Positions 41,914-50,258 are shown, counted from the stretch's first letter. The stretch: 64,000 nt of DNA from Bog-756 sp963769765 (GCA_963769765.1 CAVYNA010000006.1:1-64000), one strand, 5' to 3'. The notes: generated by a model not told the origin, from the letters alone. Numbers and translations: made by a program.

Positions 41914-43301
41914 CCCCACTTACCGCGTCGGTCGCCGTCGTGACCTACGAACGGCCGTCGTTCGTCGCCCGTTGCCTCGAGCACCTGGCCGCGCAGACCA
42001 CCCAACCGGTCGGAGTCATCGTCGTCGACTCGTCGGTCGGTGCCGAGACGGCCGACCTCGTCGCTGCGCGCTTCCCCGATGTCCGCTACGAGGTCTGCCC
42101 CGCGGGCCGGGGAGCGACGGCGACCGCCCGTGACATCGCCTACCGGCACACCGGCGGAGACGTCCTCGCCTTCGTCGACGACGATGCATTCGCCGAACCG
42201 GCCTGGCTCGGCGCGCTCCTCGCCCACTTCGACGACCCGACCGTCGGCGCAGTGGGGGGCCGTCAGATCCGCGGGCAGCCGGGCGAACTGGCCGAGGGCC
42301 TCGACGCCATCGGAGCACTCCGCGACGACGGGACGCTGACCGGGTACTTCGCCGCTGATCCCGGACACCCGGTCGACGTCGACCACCTCCTCGGGGCGAA
42401 CATGGCCTTTCGGCGGACGGTCCTCGACCAGCTCGGAGGGATCCGGGACGGCTTCGCGGGCACCTGCATCAGGGAGGAGACCGACCTGTGCCTCCGGGTG
42501 GCCGCCGCGGGATACCGGCTCGTCTACGCGCCGGACGCGGTCGTCGAGCACGTGGCTGCGCCGTATGCGAAGGGAGAGCGGTTCGACCTCCGCTACGCGT
42601 ACTGGGCACAGAAGAACCACCTCGTCCTCCTCGTTCGCAACTTCGGTGCCGGTGGGCTGATCGTGCGGCGCTACCTCTCGGTGTCGTTGCGGGACGCTTC
42701 GAGAGATGGAGCTGATCGATTCCGCCGCGCGGCCGACCGGGCACGGGCACGCGACTTCGCCGGCGCGGCACGCGCGGCAGGTGCCGCGTTGGTGCGCCCG
42801 GCGGTGGTGGCGGTCGCGTCGGTCACCGGCGTGGTCGCCGGCGTCCGGGTGGCCCGGACGGATCGGACGGATCGGACGGATCGGACGGAGTCGGACCGGA
42901 CCGGTCAACGCGAGCTCGTGAGCGCTGCCTCGATTCTGTCGACCATGTGGGCGAGGGTGAACTCCCCGACAACCCGTGCCGTGCACGCCGATGCGAGCTC
43001 GGGCTCCTCCTCCCGCCAGCCGGCGTGGGCAGCGAGGAGCGCAGCGAGACCGTTCGCATCGCCACGGTCGAAGAGGAAGCGCGACAAGGATCCGTGGAGG
43101 ATCTCCGGGATGCCGCCGACTCGCGAGGCGAGGACCGGCCGACCGGTCGCAAGCGCTTCGATGACGGTCCGGCCGAACGGCTCGTCCCACGTCGATGGCA
43201 CGACAGCGATGTCGGCGGCGTGCAGCGGCGTCACCACGTCCCCGGTTGCCGCCACGAACCGCACCGAGTCGGTGGCCAGTGCTTCGAGCTCCGCCCGGTA
43301 G
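41910..43301 (+). CDS. GT2 glycosyltransferase; reading frame overruns the opposite-strand gene
   Basis: From ATG 41910 about 315 residues form a good GT2 protein: VAVVTYERPSFVARCLEHLA, FVDDDAFAEPAWLGALLAHF (DDD metal site), LLGANMAFRRTVLDQLGGIR and EETDLCLRVAAAGYRLVYAP. After about 42850 the frame crosses a 9-bp tandem repeat and continues without homology to 43301, fully antisense to the next gene. A stop at 42919-42921 in the neighbouring frame would give the short convergent overlap seen elsewhere in this window. The true 3' end is therefore probably near 42921. It likely adds sugars to a surface polymer. Confidence 0.75.
   Translation: MTPLTASVAVVTYERPSFVARCLEHLAAQTTQPVGVIVVDSSVGAETADLVAARFPDVRYEVCPAGRGATATARDIAYRHTGGDVLAFVDDDAFAEPAWLGALLAHFDDPTVGAVGGRQIRGQPGELAEGLDAIGALRDDGTLTGYFAADPGHPVDVDHLLGANMAFRRTVLDQLGGIRDGFAGTCIREETDLCLRVAAAGYRLVYAPDAVVEHVAAPYAKGERFDLRYAYWAQKNHLVLLVRNFGAGGLIVRRYLSVSLRDASRDGADRFRRAADRARARDFAGAARAAGAALVRPAVVAVASVTGVVAGVRVARTDRTDRTDRTESDRTGQRELVSAASILSTMWARVNSPTTRAVHADASSGSSSRQPAWAARSAARPFASPRSKRKRDKDPWRISGMPPTREARTGRPVASASMTVRPNGSSHVDGTTAMSAACSGVTTSPVAATNRTESVASASSSAR
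42855..42890. repeat. 9-bp tandem repeat, CGGACGGAT x3 plus one variant
   Basis: Perfect copies lie at 42855, 42864 and 42873, followed by CGGACGGAG at 42882. It encodes (R-T-D) repeats at the end of the GT2 gene and is a likely slippage or sequencing-error site. Confidence 0.8.
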
Positions 43302-44029
43302 GCGCCGCCGTCGTGGTCGACCATCGAGGAGCCGACCACGAGCAGCCGGCCCGCTCGTGGATCCAACCCGAGCGATCCCCATGCGCGCAACAGGACATCG
43401 ACCCCTTTCTCTCGGTCGACCCGGCCCACGAATGTGACGACGAATGCGTCCTCGGGCAGGTCGAGTACCTGGCGAGCGACGGCTCGCTCTGCGAGTCCCC
43501 CCGGAGGGTACGCGTCGGGGTCGATCCCGTTGTGCACGAGCTCGGCGCGCCGGGGGTCGAGCCCGGACGCGAACCACTCGGCCGCGACGAACTCCGAGAT
43601 GATGAGGAAGCGGTCGACGCGCCGGTTGAGGAAGGCGATCCGCTCGGGCGAGAGCGAGGTGTGGCCGTGGAGATGACAGACGACCGGCGCCCGCACCAGT
43701 CGTCCCGCCGGCACCGCCCACCCGATCGAGAAGACCCGGTTGCAGTAGATGACGTCGGGGTGCCGGCGCACGGCCGACCAGATCGCCGGCAGGAGCTCGG
43801 CAGCCGCGGTGAGCTTGCCGCGGCGCCCGTCCGGAAACCAGTAGTCGACGCTCGGCACCCGGGTGACGGACGCGCAGAACGCGTGGTACTCCGCCTCGAG
43901 GTCGCCGTTCTCGACATGGAGCAGGTCGACGCGGTGGCCACGCGCGACGAGCTCGCGGCTGACTTGGAGCACCTGGAGCTCCAAGCCGCCGGTCGGGGAC
44001 GTGCCGTGCACGTTGGTGAGGATCCTCAC
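42905..44029 (-). CDS. GT4 glycosyltransferase
   Basis: The 374-residue GT-B protein has the N-terminal acceptor region (RILTNVHGTSPTGGLELQVL, GHTSLSPERIAFLNRRVDRF) and the donor domain. The donor domain includes VVTFVGRVDREKGVDVLLRA, LLVVGSSM, and the EPFGRTVIEALATGRPVLAS nucleotide-sugar motif (E...E pair). GTG 44029 is preferred because it overlaps the upstream stop as GTGA; a start at 44038 is possible. It follows another GT4 gene in a two-gene operon. It probably extends a surface glycan; specificity is unknown. Confidence 0.9.
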   Translation of the reverse strand: MRILTNVHGTSPTGGLELQVLQVSRELVARGHRVDLLHVENGDLEAEYHAFCASVTRVPSVDYWFPDGRRGKLTAAAELLPAIWSAVRRHPDVIYCNRVFSIGWAVPAGRLVRAPVVCHLHGHTSLSPERIAFLNRRVDRFLIISEFVAAEWFASGLDPRRAELVHNGIDPDAYPPGGLAERAVARQVLDLPEDAFVVTFVGRVDREKGVDVLLRAWGSLGLDPRAGRLLVVGSSMVDHDGGAYRAELEALATDSVRFVAATGDVVTPLHAADIAVVPSTWDEPFGRTVIEALATGRPVLASRVGGIPEILHGSLSRFLFDRGDANGLAALLAAHAGWREEEPELASACTARVVGEFTLAHMVDRIEAALTSSR

Positions 44030-45075
44030 CGGATGCACGACCGCCAGAGGTCGGCGTGGGCTGCGGCACTCGCCTCCCACGTGAACGAGGCCGCCCTGAG
44101 GCGGCCACGGGCAACCATCGCGTCGGTCGCCGCGTCCCGGTCGAGGGCGGCGGCGAGCCCCCCGGCGAGCCCTTCCGCATCGGGCTCGACCAGGTAGGCC
44201 GCGTCGCCGCAGACCTCGGGCAACGAGCTGCGCGCGGCGGCCACGACCGGCACCCCGCAGGCCATCCCCTCCAACGCCGGCAGCCCGAACCCCTCGTAGC
44301 GGGAGGGGACCACCACGACCGACGCGGCGGCCATCAGTCCGCGCAGCGTCGCATCATCGACGCGCCCCACCTGCACGGTTGCGGCGAGCGGTGCGAACAG
44401 CCGGTCGCGTCGGTCGTCGGGTGGCCCGGCGAGGACGAGCTGGACCTCGTCTCGGGCCGGCTGCAGCCTCCGCCATGCGTCCGCGAGTCCGTCGAGGTTC
44501 TTGCGCACGGTGCACCCGCCCGCATGCAGGACGAAGGGGCGTCGGATCCCGAGGGCCGCGAGCGCCTTCCCTGAGAGGGGAGCCGCTGAGAAGAAGGCGC
44601 GGTCGACCCCGTTCGCGATCACGACCGGCGAGACCACTCCGAGCTCCGCGGTGACCTCGCCCGCCGAGAACTGGGACGGGCAGATGACCACCGAGGCGCG
44701 TCGCGCCGTCTCGGCGGCATCCGCCGGCGGCCGGCCCTCGTCAGGGAAGCGCCAGGGCACCACGTCGTGGACGGTGAGCACCTCCGGAGGCGGCGCCGGT
44801 GGGAGGCGGAGGTCGAGGCGGTGGACGACCTCGTATCCTCGGTAGAGCCGGCGGCCGACGGCCCGTCGGAGCGCGGGAGCATCGCCCACGAGCAGCCGTG
44901 ACGGGAGCCGGATCGTGCCAGTCAGCGGGGACCGCAGGGTGCGGATGCGCAGGTCCTCGACAGACCACGTCTCACCGAGCTCAGCACCGGCGCGGCGGAG
45001 CAGCTCACGCTCGTAGACCTGCTGGCCCATCGGGTCGCCGGCCGCCAGCGCCGCGAGTGCCAGTCGATGGGTCAC
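44026..45075 (-). CDS. GT4 glycosyltransferase
   Basis: The 349-residue GT-B enzyme is of the mannosyltransferase-like GT4 type: LTVHDVVPWRFPDEGRPPAD, VVICPSQFSAGEVTAELGVV, FVLHAGGCTVRKNLDGLADA and VVVPSRYEGFGLPALEGMAC (donor motif), then GVPVVAAARSSLPEVCGDAA. GTG 45075 is divergent from the PAP2 gene, with a 150-bp promoter region between. It overlaps the next GT4 gene by 4 bases. Donor and acceptor are unknown. Confidence 0.9.
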   Translation of the reverse strand: MTHRLALAALAAGDPMGQQVYERELLRRAGAELGETWSVEDLRIRTLRSPLTGTIRLPSRLLVGDAPALRRAVGRRLYRGYEVVHRLDLRLPPAPPPEVLTVHDVVPWRFPDEGRPPADAAETARRASVVICPSQFSAGEVTAELGVVSPVVIANGVDRAFFSAAPLSGKALAALGIRRPFVLHAGGCTVRKNLDGLADAWRRLQPARDEVQLVLAGPPDDRRDRLFAPLAATVQVGRVDDATLRGLMAAASVVVVPSRYEGFGLPALEGMACGVPVVAAARSSLPEVCGDAAYLVEPDAEGLAGGLAAALDRDAATDAMVARGRLRAASFTWEASAAAHADLWRSCIR

Positions 45076-45212
45076 CGGTGGGGCCGGTAGGCGGGACGGA
45101 GAGCGCCGGTCGGAAGGATGGGCAACGTTACCGTCGCGCCCCGCACGGACCGGTGTCCGATCGCTCGTGCCCGAGGACACCTGCCCGCCACGGGACGCCG
45201 GATTCGTGCCGG

Positions 45213-45218
45213 TAGCGT
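45213..45218 (+). promoter_or_regulatory. Candidate -10 element (TAGCGT) of the PAP2 gene
   Basis: TAGCGT lies 7 bases before GTG 45226, another leaderless-type spacing. Confidence 0.45.
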
Positions 45219-45225
45219 CGTCGCT

Positions 45226-45852
45226 GTGACGTCGGCGGCGGGTGGCGACGACCAGTACCTGCGTCGGCGCTCCGCCGCCGTCGAGGCGATCGTCGGTGGG
45301 TCCGGAGCGGTGGCGGTCGCGCTCGCCGGTTGGTACTTCGCGTTCCGGCCGGCATCCGGGACCGTCGACGGTTGGTTCCTCTCCGCCGTGCCGGGGTCGC
45401 CCGGCTCCGCGTTCTGGTCGGTCACCTCGCTGCGCCAGCCGTGGGTGGTCGTCGCGGCCTCGGCGGTCCTCTGCCTCCTGACCGTCACCCGCGACCTCCC
45501 GCGCGCGTTGGCATGCCTGTCGGGGCCGCCGCTCGCGCTCGTGCTCTGCGAGCTCGTCGCGAAGCCCGCCGTCGGTCGGACACTCGGTGGCTCGTACTCC
45601 TTCCCGTCGGGCTCGACCACGGGGGCAGCTGCGCTCGCGTGCGCCGCGGTGCTGGCGGCACCGGCGGCGTGGCGGTGGTGGGTGGTGGGCGTCTCCACCC
45701 TGTTCGCGATCTGGATGGGCGTCGCTGTCGTCGCGCTGCGGTGGCACTACCCGACCGACGCATTCTTCGGGCTCGTCCTCGGTGTCGCCGTCGTCCTGCT
45801 CGTCGATTCCGCAGCGTGGTGGCTCGGTGAGGTGATCCGGAGCCGCGCCTAG
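45226..45852 (+). CDS. PAP2-family membrane phosphatase-like protein, variant active site
   Basis: The 208-residue membrane protein has about five to six helices and the three PAP2 motifs in altered form. KPAVGR (motif 1) and ALRWHYPTDAFFG (motif 3, histidine kept) are recognisable. Motif 2 is SYSFPSGSTTGA, so the usual PSGH histidine is replaced by serine. Catalytic competence is therefore doubtful. The family dephosphorylates lipid phosphates such as undecaprenyl or phosphatidyl phosphates, which would fit the neighbouring glycan genes. The 3' end overlaps the convergent small gene by 4 bases. Confidence 0.82.
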   Translation: MTSAAGGDDQYLRRRSAAVEAIVGGSGAVAVALAGWYFAFRPASGTVDGWFLSAVPGSPGSAFWSVTSLRQPWVVVAASAVLCLLTVTRDLPRALACLSGPPLALVLCELVAKPAVGRTLGGSYSFPSGSTTGAAALACAAVLAAPAAWRWWVVGVSTLFAIWMGVAVVALRWHYPTDAFFGLVLGVAVVLLVDSAAWWLGEVIRSRA

Positions 45853-46187
45853 TCCTCGGCGCCCTCGGCGTCCGCCTGCGCGTCGGGCCGGTCGCTGTCG
45901 TCTCGTCGCCGGTCGCGGACGATGGCGACGGTCGCGGAGGGATGATCGGGATCGAAGTGCAGCTCGATGGGCGCGTCAGGGTCGACGGGCTCCCCGGAGG
46001 CTTCGATCACGATCGCCGGCTGCGGCTTGGGTTCGACGAGCGCCTGTTGGAGCCCCATCGCGATACCGGTGAGGACTGCGCCCGTGGCCGAGCGCCTGCG
46101 CCACGAGTCGAACCGCAGCGGGTCGCCCCCTTCGACGTCGTCCCCTTCGACGTCGTCCACCCGCTCCTCCAGTGGCTCGTCGTGCAC
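45849..46187 (-). CDS. Small acidic protein of unknown function
   Basis: The 112-residue protein has an acidic N-terminus (VDDVEGDDVEGGDP), a short weakly hydrophobic segment (ATGAVLTGIAMGLQQAL), then a beta-type region IVIEASGEPVDPDAPIELHF and an Asp-rich tail. No family is recognised. GTG 46187 is supported by TACGGT six bases upstream on the minus strand. It is divergent from the DtxR-family gene (about 100 bp) and may share its control. Confidence 0.6.
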   Translation of the reverse strand: MHDEPLEERVDDVEGDDVEGGDPLRFDSWRRRSATGAVLTGIAMGLQQALVEPKPQPAIVIEASGEPVDPDAPIELHFDPDHPSATVAIVRDRRRDDSDRPDAQADAEGAED

Positions 46188-46193
46188 CGTTCC

Positions 46194-46199
46194 ACCGTA
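46194..46199 (-). promoter_or_regulatory. Candidate -10 element (TACGGT) of the small acidic gene
   Basis: On the minus strand TACGGT lies 6 bases before GTG 46187. It mirrors the plus-strand leaderless elements. Confidence 0.4.
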
Positions 46200-46276
46200 C
46201 CGCCGCAGGCCGGCCCGTCGGCCGTGCCCGCAGCCCGGCGTCAGGCGGCCATGGCACGCCGCCGCCGGGCGCCCCG

Positions 46277-46282
46277 TAGGAT
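46277..46282 (+). promoter_or_regulatory. Candidate -10 element (TAGGAT) of the dtxR-family gene
   Basis: TAGGAT lies 6 bases before GTG 46289; leaderless geometry. Confidence 0.45.
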
Positions 46283-46288
46283 CGTTCC

Positions 46289-46948
46289 GTGCTTGACCGA
46301 TTCCACCCACCGGTCGAGGAGTACCTCGAGACGATCTTCGCACTCGAAGAGGAGGGCATCCCGGTCATCCAGGCTCGCCTCGCCGAGCGGCTCGCCAAGG
46401 CCGCACCGTCGGTGTCGGAGATGCTCGACCGCCTCGAGGCCGACGGGCTCATCGTCCGCAGCTCGCGCCGCATCGAGATGACCGCGTCCGGTGCCGAGCT
46501 GGCGACGGCCGTCGTGCGCAAGCACCGGCTCGCGGAGCGACTGCTCGTCGACATCATCGGCCTCGACTGGGACAAGGCCCACCTCGAGGCCGGCCGCTGG
46601 GAGCACGTGATCTCCGACGAGGTCGAGGCCCGGCTCGTCGTCCTGCTCGGCAACCCGACGACCTGCCCCCACGGGAATCCCATCCCCGGAGCGGACGGCG
46701 ACCTCCCGGCACACCGGCGGCTCGCCGAGGCGCAACCCGGCGAGCACGTCCGCCTCGAGCGCATCACGGAAAGCGTCGAGCACGACGCCGCCTCACTCAC
46801 CTACCTCGGCGACCACGGGCTGACCCCCGGCATCACCGCGCTGGTGCAGGCCAGAGCGCCCGACGGCACGATGACGCTGGTGGTCGACGACGGGACGGTC
46901 GCTGTCGGTCCGGCGATGACCGAGCGGCTCTTCGTCGCGCTCGCCTGA
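46289..46948 (+). CDS. DtxR/IdeR-family metal-dependent regulator with altered metal ligands
   Basis: The 219-residue protein has an N-terminal winged HTH (ARLAERLAKAAPSVSEMLDR), the dimer/metal domain (RKHRLAERLLVDIIGLDWDK, RWEHVISDEVEARL) and a C-terminal FeoA-like SH3 domain. Compared with M. tuberculosis IdeR, Met10 is replaced by E11 (with E14 nearby) and Cys102 by G102; E105, H106, H79 and E83 remain. The E11/E14 pair resembles the D8/E11 pair of MntR, so manganese or another metal is more likely than iron. C126 and H128 (TTCPHGNPIPG) are additional candidate ligands. Target genes are unknown. Confidence 0.88.
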   Translation: MLDRFHPPVEEYLETIFALEEEGIPVIQARLAERLAKAAPSVSEMLDRLEADGLIVRSSRRIEMTASGAELATAVVRKHRLAERLLVDIIGLDWDKAHLEAGRWEHVISDEVEARLVVLLGNPTTCPHGNPIPGADGDLPAHRRLAEAQPGEHVRLERITESVEHDAASLTYLGDHGLTPGITALVQARAPDGTMTLVVDDGTVAVGPAMTERLFVALA

Positions 46949-47003
46949 AGGCACACGAGGCCCGGCGACCTGCGATCCGGTTGCGGCGCGGTGCTGGTGT
47001 GGG

Positions 47004-47030
47004 TCAGCACTCACTAGAGTGGAGTGCCAG
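47004..47030. promoter_or_regulatory. CIRCE operator of hrcA-dnaJ
   Basis: TCAGCACTC-N9-GAGTGCCAG matches the CIRCE consensus TTAGCACTC-N9-GAGTGCTAA at 15 of 18 arm positions. It overlaps a TAGAGT -10-like hexamer (47015-47020), so HrcA would block transcription of its own operon. Confidence 0.88.
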
Positions 47031-47093
47031 AATCTGGTCGAAGCGGTCCTGCGCTCCGAGCAGGGCCCCGAACGATGCCGGTGGCGAGCACCC

Positions 47094-48158
47094 ATGCCCA
47101 CGAAGGACGAGAGGCGAACCGAGCAGCCCGCGACCGCGTCGGCAGAGCTCGACCAGCGGAAGACCGCGGTGCTCAACGCCATCGTCTCCGAGTACATCGG
47201 GTCCGCCCAGCCGGTCGGCTCTCAGCACGTCGTGGACGCGCCCGGGGTGAACGTCTCGTCCGCGACCGTCCGGTCGGACATGGCCGCCCTCGAACGCGAG
47301 GGCTATCTGGTCCAGCCGCACACGAGTGCCGGTCGCATCCCGACCGACAAGGGGTACCGCTTCTTCGTCGACCACCTCGCAGGTCCGGGCAAGCTCGACG
47401 CGGTCAGCCGCCACCAGGTCCGCACCTTCTTCGACCACGCCCACGGGGAGATCGAGCTCATGCTCGAGCAGACTTCGGGCCTCCTCGCCGACCTGACCGA
47501 CTGCGCGGCGATGGTGATCGGCCCGTCCCACGAGTCGGCGACGGTCCGGTCGATCCAGCTGGTCGGTCTGGGGTCGCGCCTCGCACTCCTCGTCGTGGTC
47601 CTCTCGGACGGTGCCGTCCAGAAGCAGTCGATCGAGCTCGACCAGGAGGTCGACGACGCCCGGCTCGGAGAGGCCGCCGCCCGACTGTCGGCCCACGCGC
47701 TCGGCAGCCCGATCGCACGGATCGGTGCAGCGGTGCCGGTGAGCGGCGACGCCGTCACCGACGCCGTGGTCGGGGCGGGGATCACCGCGCTCCGCTCGCT
47801 CGGGACCACGGACACTGGCGATCAGCTCTTCGTCGGCGGCTCGTCGCGCATGGCCGCGGCCTTCGACGCAGTGGACACCGTCCGCGAGGTCCTCACCATC
47901 CTCGAGCAGCAACTCGTGGTCGTCACGCTGCTCCGGGACATCCTCGACACGGGGCTCTCGGTCGCCATCGGCACGGAGCACGGGGTCGAGCCGCTGGCGA
48001 GCTGCGCGATCGTGGTCATGCCGTTCTCGGCGGACGGGGTCGAGGCGGGGACCATCGGCCTGCTGGGCCCGACCCGGATGAACTACCCGCTGGCCCTCGC
48101 CGCTGCCAAGGTCGTGGGTGACCGGCTCGGCCAGCGCCTGGGCGAGTCCGGTCGGTGA
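47094..48158 (+). CDS. hrcA: Heat-inducible transcription repressor HrcA
   Basis: The 354-residue repressor has the N-terminal winged HTH (LDQRKTAVLNAIVSEYIGSA, QPVGSQHVV, SSATVRSDMAALEREGYLVQ, HTSAGRIPTDKGYRFFVDHL) and the GAF-like ligand domain. ATG 47094 starts after a charged leader; a CIRCE site lies 64 bases upstream. HrcA represses chaperone genes and is released when GroEL is occupied by unfolded protein. It is co-transcribed with dnaJ, 13 bases downstream. Confidence 0.95.
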   Translation: MPTKDERRTEQPATASAELDQRKTAVLNAIVSEYIGSAQPVGSQHVVDAPGVNVSSATVRSDMAALEREGYLVQPHTSAGRIPTDKGYRFFVDHLAGPGKLDAVSRHQVRTFFDHAHGEIELMLEQTSGLLADLTDCAAMVIGPSHESATVRSIQLVGLGSRLALLVVVLSDGAVQKQSIELDQEVDDARLGEAAARLSAHALGSPIARIGAAVPVSGDAVTDAVVGAGITALRSLGTTDTGDQLFVGGSSRMAAAFDAVDTVREVLTILEQQLVVVTLLRDILDTGLSVAIGTEHGVEPLASCAIVVMPFSADGVEAGTIGLLGPTRMNYPLALAAAKVVGDRLGQRLGESGR

Positions 48159-48171
48159 GGGACAGGCGACG

Positions 48172-49317
48172 GTGACCACCTCGGACCTCTACGAGCTGCT
48201 GGGCGTGCGACGTGACGCGACCGACGAACAGCTCAAGCGCGCCTACCGGGCAAAGGCCCGTGAGTACCACCCCGACACCAACCAGGACGAGGAGTCCGGC
48301 GAGCGGTTCAAGGAGATCAGCCTCGCGTACGAGGTGCTCCGCGACCCCGAGCGACGTGCCCGCTACGACCGGTTCGGACCCGAGGGAGTGTTCGGTCCGG
48401 CCGCCGGTGCGGGCGCGGGCGACCCGTTCGGCGGCGGTCTGGGCGATCTCTTCGACGCGTTCTTCGGCGGAGCGGGCGGCATGGGCGGCATGGGCGGGGC
48501 GGGTCGCGGGCGCCGCACCGGCCCGGTCCCCGGACCCGACGCCGAGCTCGTGGTCCGACTCGACTTCCGAGAAGCCGTCTTCGGAGTTCACCGGCAGGTC
48601 GACGTCCGCACCCCGGTGCACTGCGACACGTGCGGAGGGTCGGGTGCCCGGCCCGACACGGCCGCCACCCGGTGCACCGAGTGTCAGGGGGCCGGCGAGT
48701 TGCGGAGGGTCCGCCAGTCGATCCTCGGCCAGGTCATCACCGCCGTGCCGTGCACGCGCTGTCAGGGAACCGGTCAGTTCATCGAGCACCCGTGCGTCGA
48801 CTGCGACGGCGAGGGCCGGCGGATCGAGGAGCGGACCCTCACCGTCGAGATCCCCGGGGGTGTCGACGACGGCTCGACCCTGCGGCTCGCGGGTCACGGA
48901 CCGGCCGGGTTCCGCGGCGGCCCCAACGGGGCGCTCTTCGTCCAGCTCTCGGTCGCACCCGATCCCCGGTTCGAGCGCTCGGGCGTGGACCTGCATGCGA
49001 CGGCCCACCTTCCCGTCACGCTCGCTGCGCTCGGGGGGTCGGTCGATTTCGAGACGCTCGACGACGTGCGCGAGCTCGCGATCGCGCCCGGCACGCAGAC
49101 CGGCACGGTGCTCCAGCTCAAAGGCCTCGGAGTCCCCAGGCTCAAAGGACGCGGTCGCGGCGACCTGCTCGTCCACCTCCAAGTCGACACGCCGACCGAG
49201 CTCGACGACCGCCAGCGGGCGCTCCTCGCCGAGCTCGCCGGAGCGCGGGGTGAGGAGCTCGGGTCGACCCCGCAGGGCGAGGGCCTCTTCTCGAAGCTGC
49301 GCTCGGCCCTCAGCTGA
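48172..49317 (+). CDS. dnaJ: Chaperone DnaJ
   Basis: The 381-residue type I DnaJ has a J-domain (DLYELLGVRRDATDEQLKRA, HPD in EYHPDTNQ), a G/F-rich linker with GGMGGMGG repeats, and four zinc motifs (CDTCGGSG, CTECQGAG, CTRCQGTG, CVDCDGEG). C-terminal substrate domains follow (TLTVEIPGGVDDGSTLRLAG). It delivers unfolded proteins to DnaK. GTG 48172 follows hrcA by 13 bases. It corresponds to the dnaJ2-hrcA arrangement of other actinobacteria. Confidence 0.96.
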   Translation: MTTSDLYELLGVRRDATDEQLKRAYRAKAREYHPDTNQDEESGERFKEISLAYEVLRDPERRARYDRFGPEGVFGPAAGAGAGDPFGGGLGDLFDAFFGGAGGMGGMGGAGRGRRTGPVPGPDAELVVRLDFREAVFGVHRQVDVRTPVHCDTCGGSGARPDTAATRCTECQGAGELRRVRQSILGQVITAVPCTRCQGTGQFIEHPCVDCDGEGRRIEERTLTVEIPGGVDDGSTLRLAGHGPAGFRGGPNGALFVQLSVAPDPRFERSGVDLHATAHLPVTLAALGGSVDFETLDDVRELAIAPGTQTGTVLQLKGLGVPRLKGRGRGDLLVHLQVDTPTELDDRQRALLAELAGARGEELGSTPQGEGLFSKLRSALS

Positions 49318-49319
49318 GC

Positions 49320-50087
49320 GTGGGGACCGCGGACGGGGCACGCCGGCCCGATCCGCGACTCGTGGCCGCCGCCGCACTCGTCTTCGTGGACGATCCCGCG
49401 GCCCCGCGCCTCGACCCCTCCGACGTCCACCACCTCCTCGTCGTGTTGCGCCTGCGGCCCGGCGAGTACGTCGTCGCGGCGGACGGCCGCGGCCGCTGGG
49501 TACCCTGCCGGGTGGCGGCGGTCGGGTCCGTCGGCCGCGTCGGCCCTGTCGATCCCACCTCCGTGCTCGAGGTCGACGGCCCGGCGCACGAGGAGGTCCG
49601 TCCGGCACCGCCGATCACCGTGGCGTTCGCGCCGGCCAAGGGGGACCGTCCCGAGTGGGTGGCCCAGAAGCTCACCGAGCTCGGGGTCGATCGCATCGTC
49701 CCGATCACGACCGTCCGGTCGGTCGTGCGCTGGGAGGGCGTGCGTGGCGAGCGTGCGATCGATCGCTTGAGACGGATCTCCCGGGAGGCCGCGTCGCAGG
49801 CGCGGCTGACCTGGTTGCCCGAGGTCACGGACGTCTGCGGCCTCGAGGGGATCGCGGAGGTCGCCGGGGCCCCGGCCTGCCTCGCCCGACCGGACGGGCA
49901 GCGCCCCACGCTCGCCTCGCCGGTGGTCGCGGTCGGGCCCGAGGGCGGATTCGACCCCGATGAGCTGGCCCGATACGCGCCCGGACCAAGCCTCGGGCCC
50001 ACGGTGCTCCGGTCCGAGACCGCCGCCGTGATGGCCGGGGGACTCCTCTGTGCGCTGCGGAGCCGTGTGCTGGGCGCCCTTGCGTAA
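49320..50087 (+). CDS. rsmE: 16S rRNA m3U1498 methyltransferase RsmE
   Basis: The 255-residue SPOUT methyltransferase has an N-terminal PUA-like domain (DVHHLLVVLRLRPGEYVVAA) and a C-terminal knot with VAFAPAKGDRPEWVAQKLTE, ELGVDRIVPITTVRSV, VAVGPEGGFDPDEL and LGPTVLRSETAAVMAGG. It methylates U1498 in 16S rRNA. GTG 49320 follows dnaJ by 2 bases. It usually accompanies hrcA-dnaJ in actinobacteria. Confidence 0.95.
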   Translation: MGTADGARRPDPRLVAAAALVFVDDPAAPRLDPSDVHHLLVVLRLRPGEYVVAADGRGRWVPCRVAAVGSVGRVGPVDPTSVLEVDGPAHEEVRPAPPITVAFAPAKGDRPEWVAQKLTELGVDRIVPITTVRSVVRWEGVRGERAIDRLRRISREAASQARLTWLPEVTDVCGLEGIAEVAGAPACLARPDGQRPTLASPVVAVGPEGGFDPDELARYAPGPSLGPTVLRSETAAVMAGGLLCALRSRVLGALA

Positions 50088-50124
50088 CCACGCTCCGTGA
50101 GCAAGACTACACAGAGAGGCAGGG

Positions 50125-50177
50125 CGTCCTGGTGAGCAGGACGAACAGAAACCGCCGGCGGGGTTCGGTCGGCGGTT
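50125..50177 (+). promoter_or_regulatory. Two consecutive hairpins in the leader of the bldD-like gene
   Basis: CGTCCTG-GTGAG-CAGGACG (50125-50143) is followed by AACCGCCG (50150-50157) pairing with CGGCGGTT (50170-50177). They lie between rsmE and the bldD-like ATG. They could terminate rsmE transcription or shape the leader of the regulator gene. Confidence 0.55.
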
Positions 50178-50258
50178 CGGAAGGACCGGACGTGCGCCTT
50201 CGACACACAGGGAGCACCAAAGCTCGGGGGGCGATGGTGGGGAGCAGCGGAGGTTGAC

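Noticed and set aside
43000..43301. C-terminal extension of the GT2 protein as a functional domain
   Set aside because: Low-complexity Ser/Arg/Ala text that is exactly antisense to a conserved GT4 gene.
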